From contig JANQSN010000056.1 in NCBI GenBank assembly GCA_028284045.1, positions 113,199 to 177,198 on the forward strand: a DNA stretch of 64,000 bases, in the 5' to 3' direction. Under the pieces are notes generated by a model. The model saw only the letters and a list, made by a program, of their open reading frames with translations, made no database searches and was not told the DNA's origin. The stretch's first letter is position 1. Every line of letters starts with the position of its first letter. A program made the translations under genes and the position numbers. Positions 8,173 through 15,951 of the stretch are shown piece by piece. Source of the stretch: Alphaproteobacteria bacterium (GTDB taxonomy: Bacteria; Pseudomonadota; Alphaproteobacteria; DSM-16000; Inquilinaceae).

Positions 8173-8729
8173 TGTCGGCCGGGCTGACCGTCGAGCCTCT
8201 GGCGATCCCCGCCGTCCGGCTGGTGCGCCCGGCCCTCCATCACGACGCCCGCGGCCGTTTCTCGGAGACGTGGAACCGGGCCGCCTTCGCCGCGGCCGGT
8301 CTCGACGCCGACTTCGTGCAGGACAATGAGAGCCGGTCGCTGCGCCCGGGCACGGTGCGCGGGCTGCACTACCAGCTTGCACCGGCGGCGCAGGGCAAGC
8401 TGGTGCGCGTGGTCCAGGGCCGGATCCGCGACGTCTCGGTGGATCTGCGCCGCGGGGCCGCCAGTTTCGCTGCGCATGTCGCGGTCGAGCTGTCGGCGGC
8501 GGAGGGCGCGATGGTGTTCGTGCCGGCGGGCTTCGCCCACGGGTTCTGCACGCTGGAGGCCGATACGATCGTCCAATACAAGGTCGATGCGCCCTACCGG
8601 CCGGATCTGGAGCGGGGCATCCGATGGGACGACCCGGATCTCGCGATCGACTGGCCGGTGACGGCGGCGACGGCCATCCTGTCGGACCGCGACGCGGGCT
8701 TGCCGGTGTTGGCGGCGGCGGACCTGTGA
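8172..8729 (+). CDS. rfbC: dTDP-4-dehydrorhamnose 3,5-epimerase
   Basis: 185 residues, the usual RmlC size. The cupin core has the catalytic His66 in RGLHYQ (63-68), the active-site Lys76 region in AQGKLVRVVQGRI, VFVPAGFAHGF (116-125) and YKVDAPY (136-142). It epimerises C3 and C5 of dTDP-4-keto-6-deoxyglucose, the third of four steps to dTDP-L-rhamnose. ATG 8172 overlaps the manC stop; a GTG codon at 8169 is directly upstream. Confidence 0.93.
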   Translation: MSAGLTVEPLAIPAVRLVRPALHHDARGRFSETWNRAAFAAAGLDADFVQDNESRSLRPGTVRGLHYQLAPAAQGKLVRVVQGRIRDVSVDLRRGAASFAAHVAVELSAAEGAMVFVPAGFAHGFCTLEADTIVQYKVDAPYRPDLERGIRWDDPDLAIDWPVTAATAILSDRDAGLPVLAAADL

Positions 8730-8769
8730 TCGGGACCCCGCCAATCCGGCCGGCGCGGGAGCGGCCCGC

Positions 8770-9828
8770 GTGAAGGTCCTGGTGACCGGCGGCGCCGGCT
8801 TCATCGGATCGGCCGTCGTGCGCGATCTGGTCGGCCGGCAGGTCGGGGTCGTCAATCTCGACAAGCTGACCTATGCGGCCGTGCCGGGGGCGTTGGCGGC
8901 GGTGGAGGACCGCCCCGGCTATGCCTTCGTGCGCGCCGATATCGCCGACCGCGCGGCGGTCGACGCGGCGCTGGCGGCGCACCGGCCCGACGCCATTCTG
9001 CATCTCGCCGCGGAAACCCATGTCGACCGGTCGATCGACGGGCCGGCCGATTTCGTGGCCACCAATGTCGTCGGCACCGCCGTCCTCCTGGATGCGGCGC
9101 TGGCCTATTGGCAGGGGTTGGCGGCCCCGGCGCAGGCCGCCTTCCGCTTCGTTCTGGTGTCCACGGACGAGGTCTACGGCGCCTTGGGCCCCGAAGACCC
9201 GCCCTTCACCGCGGCCAGCCCACACCGGCCGAACTCCCCCTACGCCGCGACCAAGGCGGCGGCCGACCATCTGGTGCGCGCCTGGGGGCAGACCTATGGG
9301 CTGCCGGCGATCACCGTGCACGCGACTAACAATTACGGCCCCTGGCAGTTCCCGGAGAAACTGATCCCGCTGACCATCGCCAACGCGCTGGAGGGCCGGC
9401 CGCTGCCGGTCTATGGGCGGGGTGCGAACCGCCGGGACTGGCTGCATGTCACCGACCATGCCCGGGCGCTCTGGCAGGTTCTGCAGGTCGGCGTGCCGGG
9501 CGTGGTCTATGCCGTGGGCAGCGGGCAGGACGTGGCCAATCTGGCGGTCGTGGAGCGGCTGTGCGCGCTGGTCGACCGGCTGGCGCCGGACCCGGCGGTC
9601 GCGGGCCGCGCCGACCTCATCACCTTCGTCGACGACCGTCCGGGTCACGATTTCCGCTATGCCGTCGATCCGGCGGACGCGGCGGCGGCGCTCGGCTGGC
9701 GGCCGATGGTCGACCTGGAGGCCGGGCTTGAAGACACCGTCGCCTGGTATCTCGCGAACGCCGATTGGTGGCGGGCGATCCGGCGCGCGCGCTACGACGG
9801 CCGGCGGCTCGGCCGCGGGCGCCTATGA
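8770..9828 (+). CDS. rfbB: dTDP-glucose 4,6-dehydratase
   Basis: 352 residues. GTG at 8770 gives MKVLVTGGAGFIGS with the NAD Rossmann motif TGGAGFIG at 6-13. The active site shows STDEVYG (131-137) and the catalytic YAATK (158-162). ATNNYGPWQFPEKLIPL and RDWLHVTDHA are typical of RmlB. It is an extended short-chain dehydrogenase that turns dTDP-glucose into dTDP-4-keto-6-deoxyglucose. A 40-base gap separates it from rfbC, and its TGA overlaps the rfbD ATG. Confidence 0.95.
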   Translation: MKVLVTGGAGFIGSAVVRDLVGRQVGVVNLDKLTYAAVPGALAAVEDRPGYAFVRADIADRAAVDAALAAHRPDAILHLAAETHVDRSIDGPADFVATNVVGTAVLLDAALAYWQGLAAPAQAAFRFVLVSTDEVYGALGPEDPPFTAASPHRPNSPYAATKAAADHLVRAWGQTYGLPAITVHATNNYGPWQFPEKLIPLTIANALEGRPLPVYGRGANRRDWLHVTDHARALWQVLQVGVPGVVYAVGSGQDVANLAVVERLCALVDRLAPDPAVAGRADLITFVDDRPGHDFRYAVDPADAAAALGWRPMVDLEAGLEDTVAWYLANADWWRAIRRARYDGRRLGRGRL

Positions 9829-10709
9829 CGGTTCTGGTGACCGGCGGCGACGGCCAGCTCGGCCGGGCGCTGGCGGCGCTGGACCGGCCGGAGCGGCGCG
9901 TGTTGGCGATGGCCCGCGGCCGGCTCGACATCACGGACCCGGACGCGGTGCGGGCGGCGGTGGCGGCGGCGCGGCCGGCCGTGGTGATCAACGCTGCGGC
10001 GATGACCGATGTCGATGCGGCGGAGGGCGATCGGGACCGCGCCTTCGCCGTCAACGAAACCGGCGCGGCGGTGGTCGCGGACGCCTGCCGGCACGCCGGC
10101 GCGCGGCTGGTGCAGGTCTCCACCAACTACGTCTTCGACGGGGCGGCGCCGGCACCCTATGGTCCGGATGCCGCGGCGGCACCCCATAACGTCTATGGGG
10201 CGAGCAAGCTGGCCGGCGAGGCGGCGGCGCGCGCCGCCTATCCCGACGGCGCGGTGGTGTTGCGGACCTCCTGGGTGTTCTCCCCAACCGGGCGCAACTT
10301 CGTGCGCAGCATCGCTGCGGCGGCGGCGACCCGCGACCGGTTGGACGTCGTCGACGACCAGAGCGGCCGGCCGACGGCGGCGGCGGACCTCGCCGTGGCG
10401 TGTCTGGCGGTGGCCGACGCCCCGGCGGCCGGCGGGATCGTGCATGTCGGCGGCGATCCGCCGGTCACCTGGTACGACTTTGCGGTGGCGATCGTAGACC
10501 GGTTGGCCGACCGCCTCGACCGGCGGCCCGCGGTGGTGCCGGTGGCAACGGCCCAGGTGCCGCGGCCGGCCCGCCGCCCGGCGAACGGCGTCCTGGATTG
10601 CCGCAGCTATGTCGCGGCCACCGGCCGGGCGCTGCCGGACTGGCGCCCGGCGCTAGACCGCGTGCTGGCGGCGCTCAGCCAAGAGACGGGAGGGCCGGAG
10701 CGGCGATGA
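9825..10709 (+). CDS. rfbD: dTDP-4-dehydrorhamnose reductase
   Basis: 294 residues. ATG 9825 overlaps the rfbB stop (ATGA). The cofactor motif TGGDGQLGR is at 6-14, STNYVFDG at 99-106, catalytic YGASK at 124-128 and RTSWVFSPTGRNFV follows. It reduces the 4-keto group with NAD(P)H to give dTDP-L-rhamnose, the last step. Translationally coupled on both sides. Confidence 0.95.
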   Translation: MTVLVTGGDGQLGRALAALDRPERRVLAMARGRLDITDPDAVRAAVAAARPAVVINAAAMTDVDAAEGDRDRAFAVNETGAAVVADACRHAGARLVQVSTNYVFDGAAPAPYGPDAAAAPHNVYGASKLAGEAAARAAYPDGAVVLRTSWVFSPTGRNFVRSIAAAAATRDRLDVVDDQSGRPTAAADLAVACLAVADAPAAGGIVHVGGDPPVTWYDFAVAIVDRLADRLDRRPAVVPVATAQVPRPARRPANGVLDCRSYVAATGRALPDWRPALDRVLAALSQETGGPERR

Positions 10710-11602
10710 AGGGCATCATCCTGGCCGGTGGCACGGGCAGCCGGCTGTTTCCGGCGACGCTGGCGCTGTCGAAGCAGCTTCTGCCCGTCTTCGACAAGCC
10801 GATGATCTACTACCCGCTGTCGGTGCTGATGCTGGCGGGCCTGCGCGAGATCCTGGTGATCACGACGCCGGACGACCGCCCCGCCTTCCAGCGCTTGCTG
10901 GGCGACGGCCGGCAATGGGGCATCGCGCTGGACTATGCCGTCCAGGACCGGCCCCGCGGCATTGCCGAGGCGCTGCTGATCGGCCGGGCGTTCCTGGCCG
11001 GGGCGCCGGTCGCTCTGATCCTCGGCGACAACCTGTTCTACGGCCAGGGGCTGAGCCCGCTGATCCGCCGCGGCATCGCAGCGGCCCAGAGCGGCGAGGG
11101 GGCGACCCTGTTCGCCTACCGGGTGCCGGATCCGCAGCGCTACGGCACGCTGGTCTTCGACGCGACCGGCCGGCCGGTCGACATCGTGGAGAAGCCGTCC
11201 GAGCCGCCGTCCAGCCTGGTGGTCACCGGCCTCTACATGTACGACGGCGACGCGCCGGATGCGGCGGGCGACCTGGTGCCGTCGGCGCGCGGCGAGCTGG
11301 AGATCACCGACCTCAATCGGCGCTACCTCGCCGCGGGCCGGTGCCGCGTCGAGCGGCTGGGCCGCGGCTTCGCCTGGTTCGACGCGGGCACCCATGCCTC
11401 CCTCCTGCAGGCAGCCCAGTTCGTTCAGACGGTTCAGGACCGCCAGGGGCTGCGCATCGGCAGCGTCGAAGAGACGGCGTGGCGCATGGGGTTGATCGAC
11501 GACACCCGGCTGGGCGCGTTGGCCGCGCCGCTGCGGGCGAGTGGCTACGGCGCCTATCTCAACGATCTGTTGGACGAGGAATCCGACGGAGGCGTGGGCT
11601 AG
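10706..11602 (+). CDS. rfbA: Glucose-1-phosphate thymidylyltransferase
   Basis: 298 residues. ATG 10706 overlaps the rfbD stop. The signature GGTGSRLFP is at 8-16, KQLLPVFDKPMIYYPL follows, GDNLFY is at 107-112, then VEKPSEPPSSLVVTGLYMYD and FAWFDAGTHASLLQAAQFV. It joins glucose-1-P to dTTP and is the feedback-controlled entry step to dTDP-rhamnose. Last gene of the operon; its stop overlaps by 4 bases the end of the convergent S24 repressor gene, so the prophage begins without a spacer. Confidence 0.95.
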   Translation: MKGIILAGGTGSRLFPATLALSKQLLPVFDKPMIYYPLSVLMLAGLREILVITTPDDRPAFQRLLGDGRQWGIALDYAVQDRPRGIAEALLIGRAFLAGAPVALILGDNLFYGQGLSPLIRRGIAAAQSGEGATLFAYRVPDPQRYGTLVFDATGRPVDIVEKPSEPPSSLVVTGLYMYDGDAPDAAGDLVPSARGELEITDLNRRYLAAGRCRVERLGRGFAWFDAGTHASLLQAAQFVQTVQDRQGLRIGSVEETAWRMGLIDDTRLGALAAPLRASGYGAYLNDLLDEESDGGVG

Positions 11603-12234
11603 CGACGGTTGTATCGGGCGACGACGACGTAGACGCTCGGCCATCGCCGTCGATCGAGGGTAAAGGTCTCCGCCGGGTTGTGCTGGTGCACGGTCCACTG
11701 TTCCGCCGTCCAGTCGACGAGCTGCTTGACCAGGGCGTAGCGGTCACTGTGGTCGTCCACCTGCACCAGCACGACGTCGTCTCCTCGGCGCGCCGGCATC
11801 GACGGGTGCAAGAGGACGATATCGCCCTGCCGATAGGCGGGCTCCATCGACTCCCCGGCGACGTAGAGACCGAAGCCGCCGGCGACGCGCAGCAGCGGCT
11901 CGGGCCGGCGGACCAATTGGATCGGCCCTTGAGTCAGGGCGAGTGCGCCGAAGTGTCCATCCTCGGTGGCGCCGTAGATCGGCAGGTCGTGCTCGGCGAT
12001 GAAGGTCGGGCCGGGCCGCCCCCAGCCGTCCCCCTCACGCTCCTCCTGGGCGATATCCAGCAGTTCCGAGACGCCGACGCCGAGCGCCTTCGCCAGCCGT
12101 TTCAGCCACTCATCGGTCAGGCGCCGCTCGCCCTTCTCCAGCCGGTCGACCTGCGGCTGGGAGGCGTCGATGAGGCGTCCCAGATGCGCTTGCGACCAGC
12201 CGCGGGCTTCGCGCCATTCACGGACGCGGTTCAT
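11599..12234 (-). CDS. Phage-type repressor, HTH plus S24 (LexA/CI-like) peptidase domain
   Basis: 211 residues. A Cro/CI-type helix-turn-helix spans about 5-60 (GWSQAHLGRLIDASQPQVDRLEKGER). The C-terminal S24 domain keeps the serine in GESMEP (Ser129) and the general-base lysine in YALVKQ (Lys170), so RecA-stimulated self-cleavage is chemically possible, though no obvious Ala-Gly or Cys-Gly site stands 35-45 residues before Ser129. It is transcribed leftward, divergent from the structural genes, over a region rich in short palindromes. It is the likely lysogeny repressor of the neighbouring prophage. Confidence 0.88.
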   Translation of the reverse strand: MNRVREWREARGWSQAHLGRLIDASQPQVDRLEKGERRLTDEWLKRLAKALGVGVSELLDIAQEEREGDGWGRPGPTFIAEHDLPIYGATEDGHFGALALTQGPIQLVRRPEPLLRVAGGFGLYVAGESMEPAYRQGDIVLLHPSMPARRGDDVVLVQVDDHSDRYALVKQLVDWTAEQWTVHQHNPAETFTLDRRRWPSVYVVVARYNRR

Positions 12235-12425
12235 TCGTGTCTCCCTATGCCGGTTAGTCCGGAATGGACAATACCATATTGGTGTTGCCTCGCTGCTCGG
12301 GGAACTATATCACGGGAGATAGGTGAAAAAGCGAAATGGCGTTGAGTAACTCATCTTAAAAAGATCCTCCATCGCCATCCCGCTGCCTTGCCGCGATCAC
12401 CCAACCGCTAAGGATCCTCGGACCG
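12235..12425. promoter_or_regulatory. Candidate prophage operator/switch region
   Basis: This 191-base, AT-richer gap separates the leftward repressor from the rightward genes. It holds a 19-bp imperfect palindrome CAATACCA-TAT-TGGTGTTG (12269-12287), an overlapping GTCC-N5-GGAC (12257-12269) and TGAGT-A-ACTCA (12343-12353). These are suitable operators for the HTH repressor and suggest divergent, mutually exclusive promoters. No definite -35/-10 pair was assigned. Confidence 0.6.
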
Positions 12426-12812
12426 ATGCACATCCGTTCACCCATCCCGCCCGCCGCCGAATGGCCGCCGCGAAGCTCGCGCCGCGGGGGTGACACCGCC
12501 CGCCGACCCTGGGACACGGAGGAGGATCGGCGACTGCGGGCGCTGTGCCTGGAGGGGCGGTCGCAGCGGGAGATCGGGCGGATGCTGGGGCGTGCGGTGT
12601 CATCCGTCGGGTGCCGGATCCGGGTGCTCGGCTGTCCGGTTCGCCCGCCCGATCGCGCGGAGCGGCGGCCCCAGCGCCCCAGTTGGCCGAGCGATCTGAG
12701 ATACGAGGACGACCCGAAAGCCGAGCAATGGGAACCGGCCTGGCGCGGCGCCCGGGTGCCCGACGCCTCGGGCATCGGCTGTGCGGCGGCGCTGGTGGCG
12801 GACGAGGCATGA
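12426..12812 (+). CDS. Small helix-turn-helix protein, Myb/SANT- or GcrA-like
   Basis: 128 residues. Residues about 27-70 form one DNA-binding unit: RPWDTEEDRRLRALCLEGRS, then REIGRMLGRAVSSVGCRIRVLG. This is the tryptophan-plus-HTH pattern of SANT/Myb-like and GcrA-like domains (work out what binds, test spacing, recognise). The rest is charged and proline-rich and probably disordered. First gene of the rightward prophage operon; its stop overlaps the next start (ATGA). It may be an early activator or a terminase-region DNA-binding protein. Confidence 0.6.
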   Translation: MHIRSPIPPAAEWPPRSSRRGGDTARRPWDTEEDRRLRALCLEGRSQREIGRMLGRAVSSVGCRIRVLGCPVRPPDRAERRPQRPSWPSDLRYEDDPKAEQWEPAWRGARVPDASGIGCAAALVADEA

Positions 12813-13279
12813 CGGCGCCGACGCCCGCCGCCGTGCCCCTGGACCGCGCCGCCGGCGGGGTCGAGGCCAGGCGCGCGGCCGCCCCATCCTGGACGGAGGA
12901 TGCCGTGCGGGCGCGCGTCGCGGAGGCGCTTCAGACGCTGCGCCGGCTGCGGCTGCCGAAGGGCGCGTTCCCGGCGCGGTTGCGCTCAACCCTGCCGTTG
13001 CCGGTCGCGGAGGCCTCAGACGCGGTGCCGGACGCGCCGCAGACCCGGCCGTCGCCGCCGTCGGCGGCAGCCATCCAACGCATGGACGAGACCTTGCCCT
13101 GGCTGTACCGGGTCGGCGACCCACGGCGGCGCCAGGCACTGTGCCTGAGGGCGATGGGTCTGTCCTGGCGCCGGGTCGCCCGCGCGGTCGGCGTCGCCAG
13201 CCCGGAGACCGCCCGAGCCTGGGAGGCGGGCGCGGTCGGCGACATTCTGAAGGGGCTGAAGGCGCCGGTGCCGCGATGA
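12809..13279 (+). CDS. Phage protein with C-terminal HTH (DUF6362-like)
   Basis: 156 residues. A flexible Ala/Pro-rich N-terminus is followed by RLPKGAFPARLRSTLPLPV. The C-terminal half runs AAIQRMDETLPWLYRVGDPR, RQALCLRAMGLSWRRVARAV, then SPETARAWEAGAVGDILKGL and reads as a helix-turn-helix. This architecture is known from proteins encoded just before terminase genes in alphaproteobacterial prophages (DUF6362, from memory). Overlaps its neighbours by 4 bases on both sides. A role in DNA recognition for packaging is an inference. Confidence 0.55.
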   Translation: MTAPTPAAVPLDRAAGGVEARRAAAPSWTEDAVRARVAEALQTLRRLRLPKGAFPARLRSTLPLPVAEASDAVPDAPQTRPSPPSAAAIQRMDETLPWLYRVGDPRRRQALCLRAMGLSWRRVARAVGVASPETARAWEAGAVGDILKGLKAPVPR

Positions 13280-13611
13280 CGGACGGTCCGACCCCGCGGC
13301 CGCGCCGGCCGGTCCGCCCCAAGGCGGATCTGCGCGACCTCGCCCAGCGCTATACGCGCCTGGCGGTGGAGACCTTGGCGGAGGTGGCGCGCACCAGCGA
13401 CAAGGAGGCGGCCCGCGTCGCCGCGGCGAACGCGCTCCTGGAACGGGGCTGGGGGCGGACCGGCCAGGCCACCGCGGTCGCCGGTCCCGTGCGTATCGAG
13501 GTGATCACCGGCATCGACCGGGATGGCGGCCTGTCGGCCGGCGACCCGGACACCGCGGCCGACGCGTTGGACGCACCGGACGCCGGATCTGCGTCAGCGG
13601 AAATTGATTAA
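13276..13611 (+). CDS. Candidate terminase small subunit
   Basis: 111 residues. A basic, proline-rich start (RPRRPVRPKADLRD) leads into two helices, LAQRYTRLAVETLAEVARTS and DKEAARVAAANALLERGWGR, the helical pattern seen in small proteins encoded just before large terminase genes, where they bind packaging-site DNA. The acidic tail ends in EID with a TAA stop. It is not a confident TerS by motif; position is the main support. A 240-base gap then precedes terL. Confidence 0.5.
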   Translation: MTDGPTPRPRRPVRPKADLRDLAQRYTRLAVETLAEVARTSDKEAARVAAANALLERGWGRTGQATAVAGPVRIEVITGIDRDGGLSAGDPDTAADALDAPDAGSASAEID

Positions 13612-13851
13612 ATGGACGCTCGCACAATTTGCTGGACGAATTCGCGGATTCTGGACACACTCGCAATCAGGATGGGCGATTGCGCAACGACAACGGTGCG
13701 GCGATCGCCACGCTTCGATCGGTCGACGCGGTCCGCAGCATCATCCGACGCACGCCGAGCCATCAGCAAACGCAGGTCCGCACGCCGGCCGGTCGCCGGG
13801 TTGCGGCGCGCGTCCGGCGTCCAGCTGCCGCAGCAAAGAGGTTCGTCTCGC
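13612..13851. other. Non-coding gap before terminase large subunit; candidate promoter or packaging site
   Basis: The terL frame is open across this stretch and an ATG directly follows the previous TAA, but the codons are unlike the rest of the window (many A/T-ending codons such as aca, att, aat, gca, aaa, aga) and the translation is Arg/Ser-rich without domain character. It also contains an inverted repeat CGCAATC-N9-GATTGCG at 13662-13684. It is best read as regulatory or packaging DNA, with terL starting at 13852 behind AAGAGGT. Confidence 0.5.
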
Positions 13852-15159
13852 ATGTCGTCAGCCGTGGATACCGGCTACCGCCCGCGGCGTCATCAGGCGG
13901 AGGTGCACCGGTCGCTCAAGCGGTTCAACGTGCTGGTCTGTCATCGCCGGTTCGGCAAGACGGTACTGTGCGTCAACGAGTTGATCGATCGCGCGTTGCG
14001 GTTGACGGAGAGCGGCCCTGCGCGGCCGCGCCTGGCCTATGTCGCGCCGTCCTACCGCCAGGCGAAGGGCATCGCCTGGGACTGGCTGAAGAGCTTCAGC
14101 CAGCCGATCCCCGGCCGCGAGGTGCGCGAGGACGAGCTGCGGATCGACTTCGCCGGCGGGGCCCGGATCACGCTCTACGGCGCGGACAATCCGGACAGCC
14201 TGCGCGGGCTCTACCTGGACTGGGTGGTGCTGGACGAATACGGGCAGATGCGCCCGCGGCTGTGGTCGGCGGTGGTGCGTCCGGCGCTGAGCGATCGCCA
14301 GGGCGGCGCGATCTTCATCGGCACGCCGATGGGCCGGAACCAGTTCTGGGACATATACCGGCATGCGATGGCCGATCGGGATTGGTATGCGGCGGTATTC
14401 CCGGCCAGCCGCACCGGCGTGCTGCCGGCCGACGAGCTGGCGGCCGCGCGGCGCGACATGACGCCGGAACAGTATGAGCAAGAGTTTGAGTGTTCCTTCG
14501 ACGCCGGCGTCGTCGGCGCCTACTACGCGCGCGCGCTGACGGCGGCGGAGCAGGCAGGACGCATCGGCCGCGTGCCCTGGGAGCCGGCGGTCACGGTGGA
14601 GACCTGGTGGGACCTCGGCATCGACGATGCCACGGCGATCTGGTTCGCCCAGACCGTCGGCCGCGAGGTCCGGCTGATCGACTACTACGAAGCGACCGGC
14701 GCCGGCCTCGACCACTACGCGAAGGTGCTGAGCGAACGGCCCTACGTCTACGGCCGCCACGTGCTGCCGCCGGATGCGAAGGTCCGCGAACTGGGCACCG
14801 GCCGCAGCCGGGTGGAGACCCTGGCCGGCCTCGGCATCCGGGCGACGCTCGCGCGGCCGCAGACGGTGGAAGACGGCATCAACGCCGTGCGCCTGCTGCT
14901 GCCACGCTGCTGGTTCGACGAACCGGCCTGCCGGCGCGGTATCGAGGCGCTTCGGCAATACCGCTCCGAATGGGATGAGCGCCGCCAGACGCTGCGGCCG
15001 GTCCCGGTGCATGATTGGACGAGCCATGCCGCCGACGCCATGCGCTACGGGGCGATCAGCCAGCGGCCCGACCGCCGGCGCGAGCCGCCGAACCGGGCGG
15101 TTACCGGCTACTCCCCGCTCGATTGGGGCCGCGGGCCCGCGGGCGGGCCGTCCCGCTGA
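13852..15159 (+). CDS. terL: Phage terminase large subunit
   Basis: 435 residues from ATG 13852, behind AAGAGGT. The ATPase part has a Walker A variant CHRRFGKT (30-37), Walker B WVVLDEY (124-130) with catalytic Glu129 and the coupling motif GTPMG (157-161). The RNase-H-like nuclease keeps WDLGIDDA with Asp254 and a late Asp in HAADAM (Asp395). It powers DNA packaging into the procapsid and cuts the genome. The protein looks intact, so packaging could still work. A start at 13612 would add 80 residues of poor coding quality. Confidence 0.9.
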   Translation: MSSAVDTGYRPRRHQAEVHRSLKRFNVLVCHRRFGKTVLCVNELIDRALRLTESGPARPRLAYVAPSYRQAKGIAWDWLKSFSQPIPGREVREDELRIDFAGGARITLYGADNPDSLRGLYLDWVVLDEYGQMRPRLWSAVVRPALSDRQGGAIFIGTPMGRNQFWDIYRHAMADRDWYAAVFPASRTGVLPADELAAARRDMTPEQYEQEFECSFDAGVVGAYYARALTAAEQAGRIGRVPWEPAVTVETWWDLGIDDATAIWFAQTVGREVRLIDYYEATGAGLDHYAKVLSERPYVYGRHVLPPDAKVRELGTGRSRVETLAGLGIRATLARPQTVEDGINAVRLLLPRCWFDEPACRRGIEALRQYRSEWDERRQTLRPVPVHDWTSHAADAMRYGAISQRPDRRREPPNRAVTGYSPLDWGRGPAGGPSR

Positions 15160-15175
15160 CGCCGACCCTCGGGCC

Positions 15176-15805
15176 ATGGCGGTCGTGGAGGCCGTGGCGA
15201 AGGTTTGGATCCGCCCTCTCGGTTTCGCCGAGGCGACCCAGGTGGCGCTGAACATGCGCGCCGCCGACGCGGCGGAGATCTTCGCCTGTCGCTTCGACGA
15301 CGATAGCGCCGGCGGCCGGGCGGGCCTGGCGCTGGAGGTCGCGGCGGCGGTGACCGCCCGTGGCCTCGGCTGGGTGGCGGGTCTCGACCGGCCGATCGCG
15401 GCCTTCGGCGCCGTGGAGCAGTGGCCGGGGCATTGGGGCGCCTTTCAGTTTGGCACGCCCGACTGGCCGCGGGTGGTGCGGTCCGTCACCCGCTTCGCCC
15501 GGACCACCGCGCGCGCCGCCCTGCTGGCGCGCGGCGCGCGGCGCTGCGAGGTGCGCTCGGCCATCTGGCGCACCGACGCGCATCGCTGGCTGGCGGCGCT
15601 GGGCGCGGCGCGGGAGGCGACGCATCGCGACCACGGCCGCGACGGCAGCGCCTACCTGACCTTTGCCTGGACGGCCGGTCCGCCGATCGGTCCGGCATCC
15701 GATCCCTCACCGTCGCATCAAGAGGAGGCGACCCATGTGCGTCTTCAGCTCTCCCAGCCCGCCGCCCTTGCCGCCGCTGCCCCCGCCGCCGCCGGCGACC
15801 GATGA
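15176..15805 (+). CDS. Phage GNAT-like protein (T7 gp13/DUF2833-like)
   Basis: 209 residues. The start VRPL-like pattern VWIRPLGFAEATQVALNMRA, then ADAAEIFACRF, and the centre AFGAVEQWPGHWGAFQFGT fit the GNAT-fold proteins found between terminase and portal in T7-like phages, related to internal virion protein A. Enzymatic acetyl transfer is not shown. The last about 24 residues overlap the start of the next gene in another frame, and the RBS of that gene lies inside this one. The true functional C-terminus may be before residue 180. Confidence 0.6.
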   Translation: MAVVEAVAKVWIRPLGFAEATQVALNMRAADAAEIFACRFDDDSAGGRAGLALEVAAAVTARGLGWVAGLDRPIAAFGAVEQWPGHWGAFQFGTPDWPRVVRSVTRFARTTARAALLARGARRCEVRSAIWRTDAHRWLAALGAAREATHRDHGRDGSAYLTFAWTAGPPIGPASDPSPSHQEEATHVRLQLSQPAALAAAAPAAAGDR

Positions 15806-15944
15806 CGCGGCCGCCCGCCAGGCGGCGCTGGACGAGCGCCGGCGGCGCGCCCGGGCGACCGGCCGGTCGTCGACCATCCTGACCGGCGGGCAGGGCGTCA
15901 GCGGGCCGGCGCCGGTCGGCCGCAAGACCCTTCTCGGCCAGTGA
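15735..15944 (+). CDS. Small proline-rich phage protein upstream of portal
   Basis: 69 residues: MCVFSSPSPPPLPPLPPPPP followed by a charged helix (AARQAALDERRRRARATGR) and the tail SSTILTGGQGV...RKTLLGQ. Short MC-starting, proline-rich proteins with an STILTGGQG-like tail are typical directly before podoviral portal genes. Function unknown. AGAGGAGG lies upstream of the ATG at 15735. It overlaps the preceding gene by 71 bases and ends 7 bases before the portal start. Confidence 0.7.
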   Translation: MCVFSSPSPPPLPPLPPPPPATDDAAARQAALDERRRRARATGRSSTILTGGQGVSGPAPVGRKTLLGQ

Positions 15945-15951
15945 GCGGAAG

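Noticed and set aside
6604..9648. Very long open frame on the minus strand continuing upstream of the DapA-like gene (over 1,300 codons in all)
   Set aside because: It lies opposite manC, rfbC and rfbB, is extremely rich in Arg, Pro and His and has no domain. It is a GC-driven shadow; only the part up to 6603 is a gene.
13612..13851. 80-residue N-terminal extension of TerL
   Set aside because: Codon use is unlike every neighbour, there is no terminase homology before the YRPRRHQ segment, and a good Shine-Dalgarno stands before ATG 13852.
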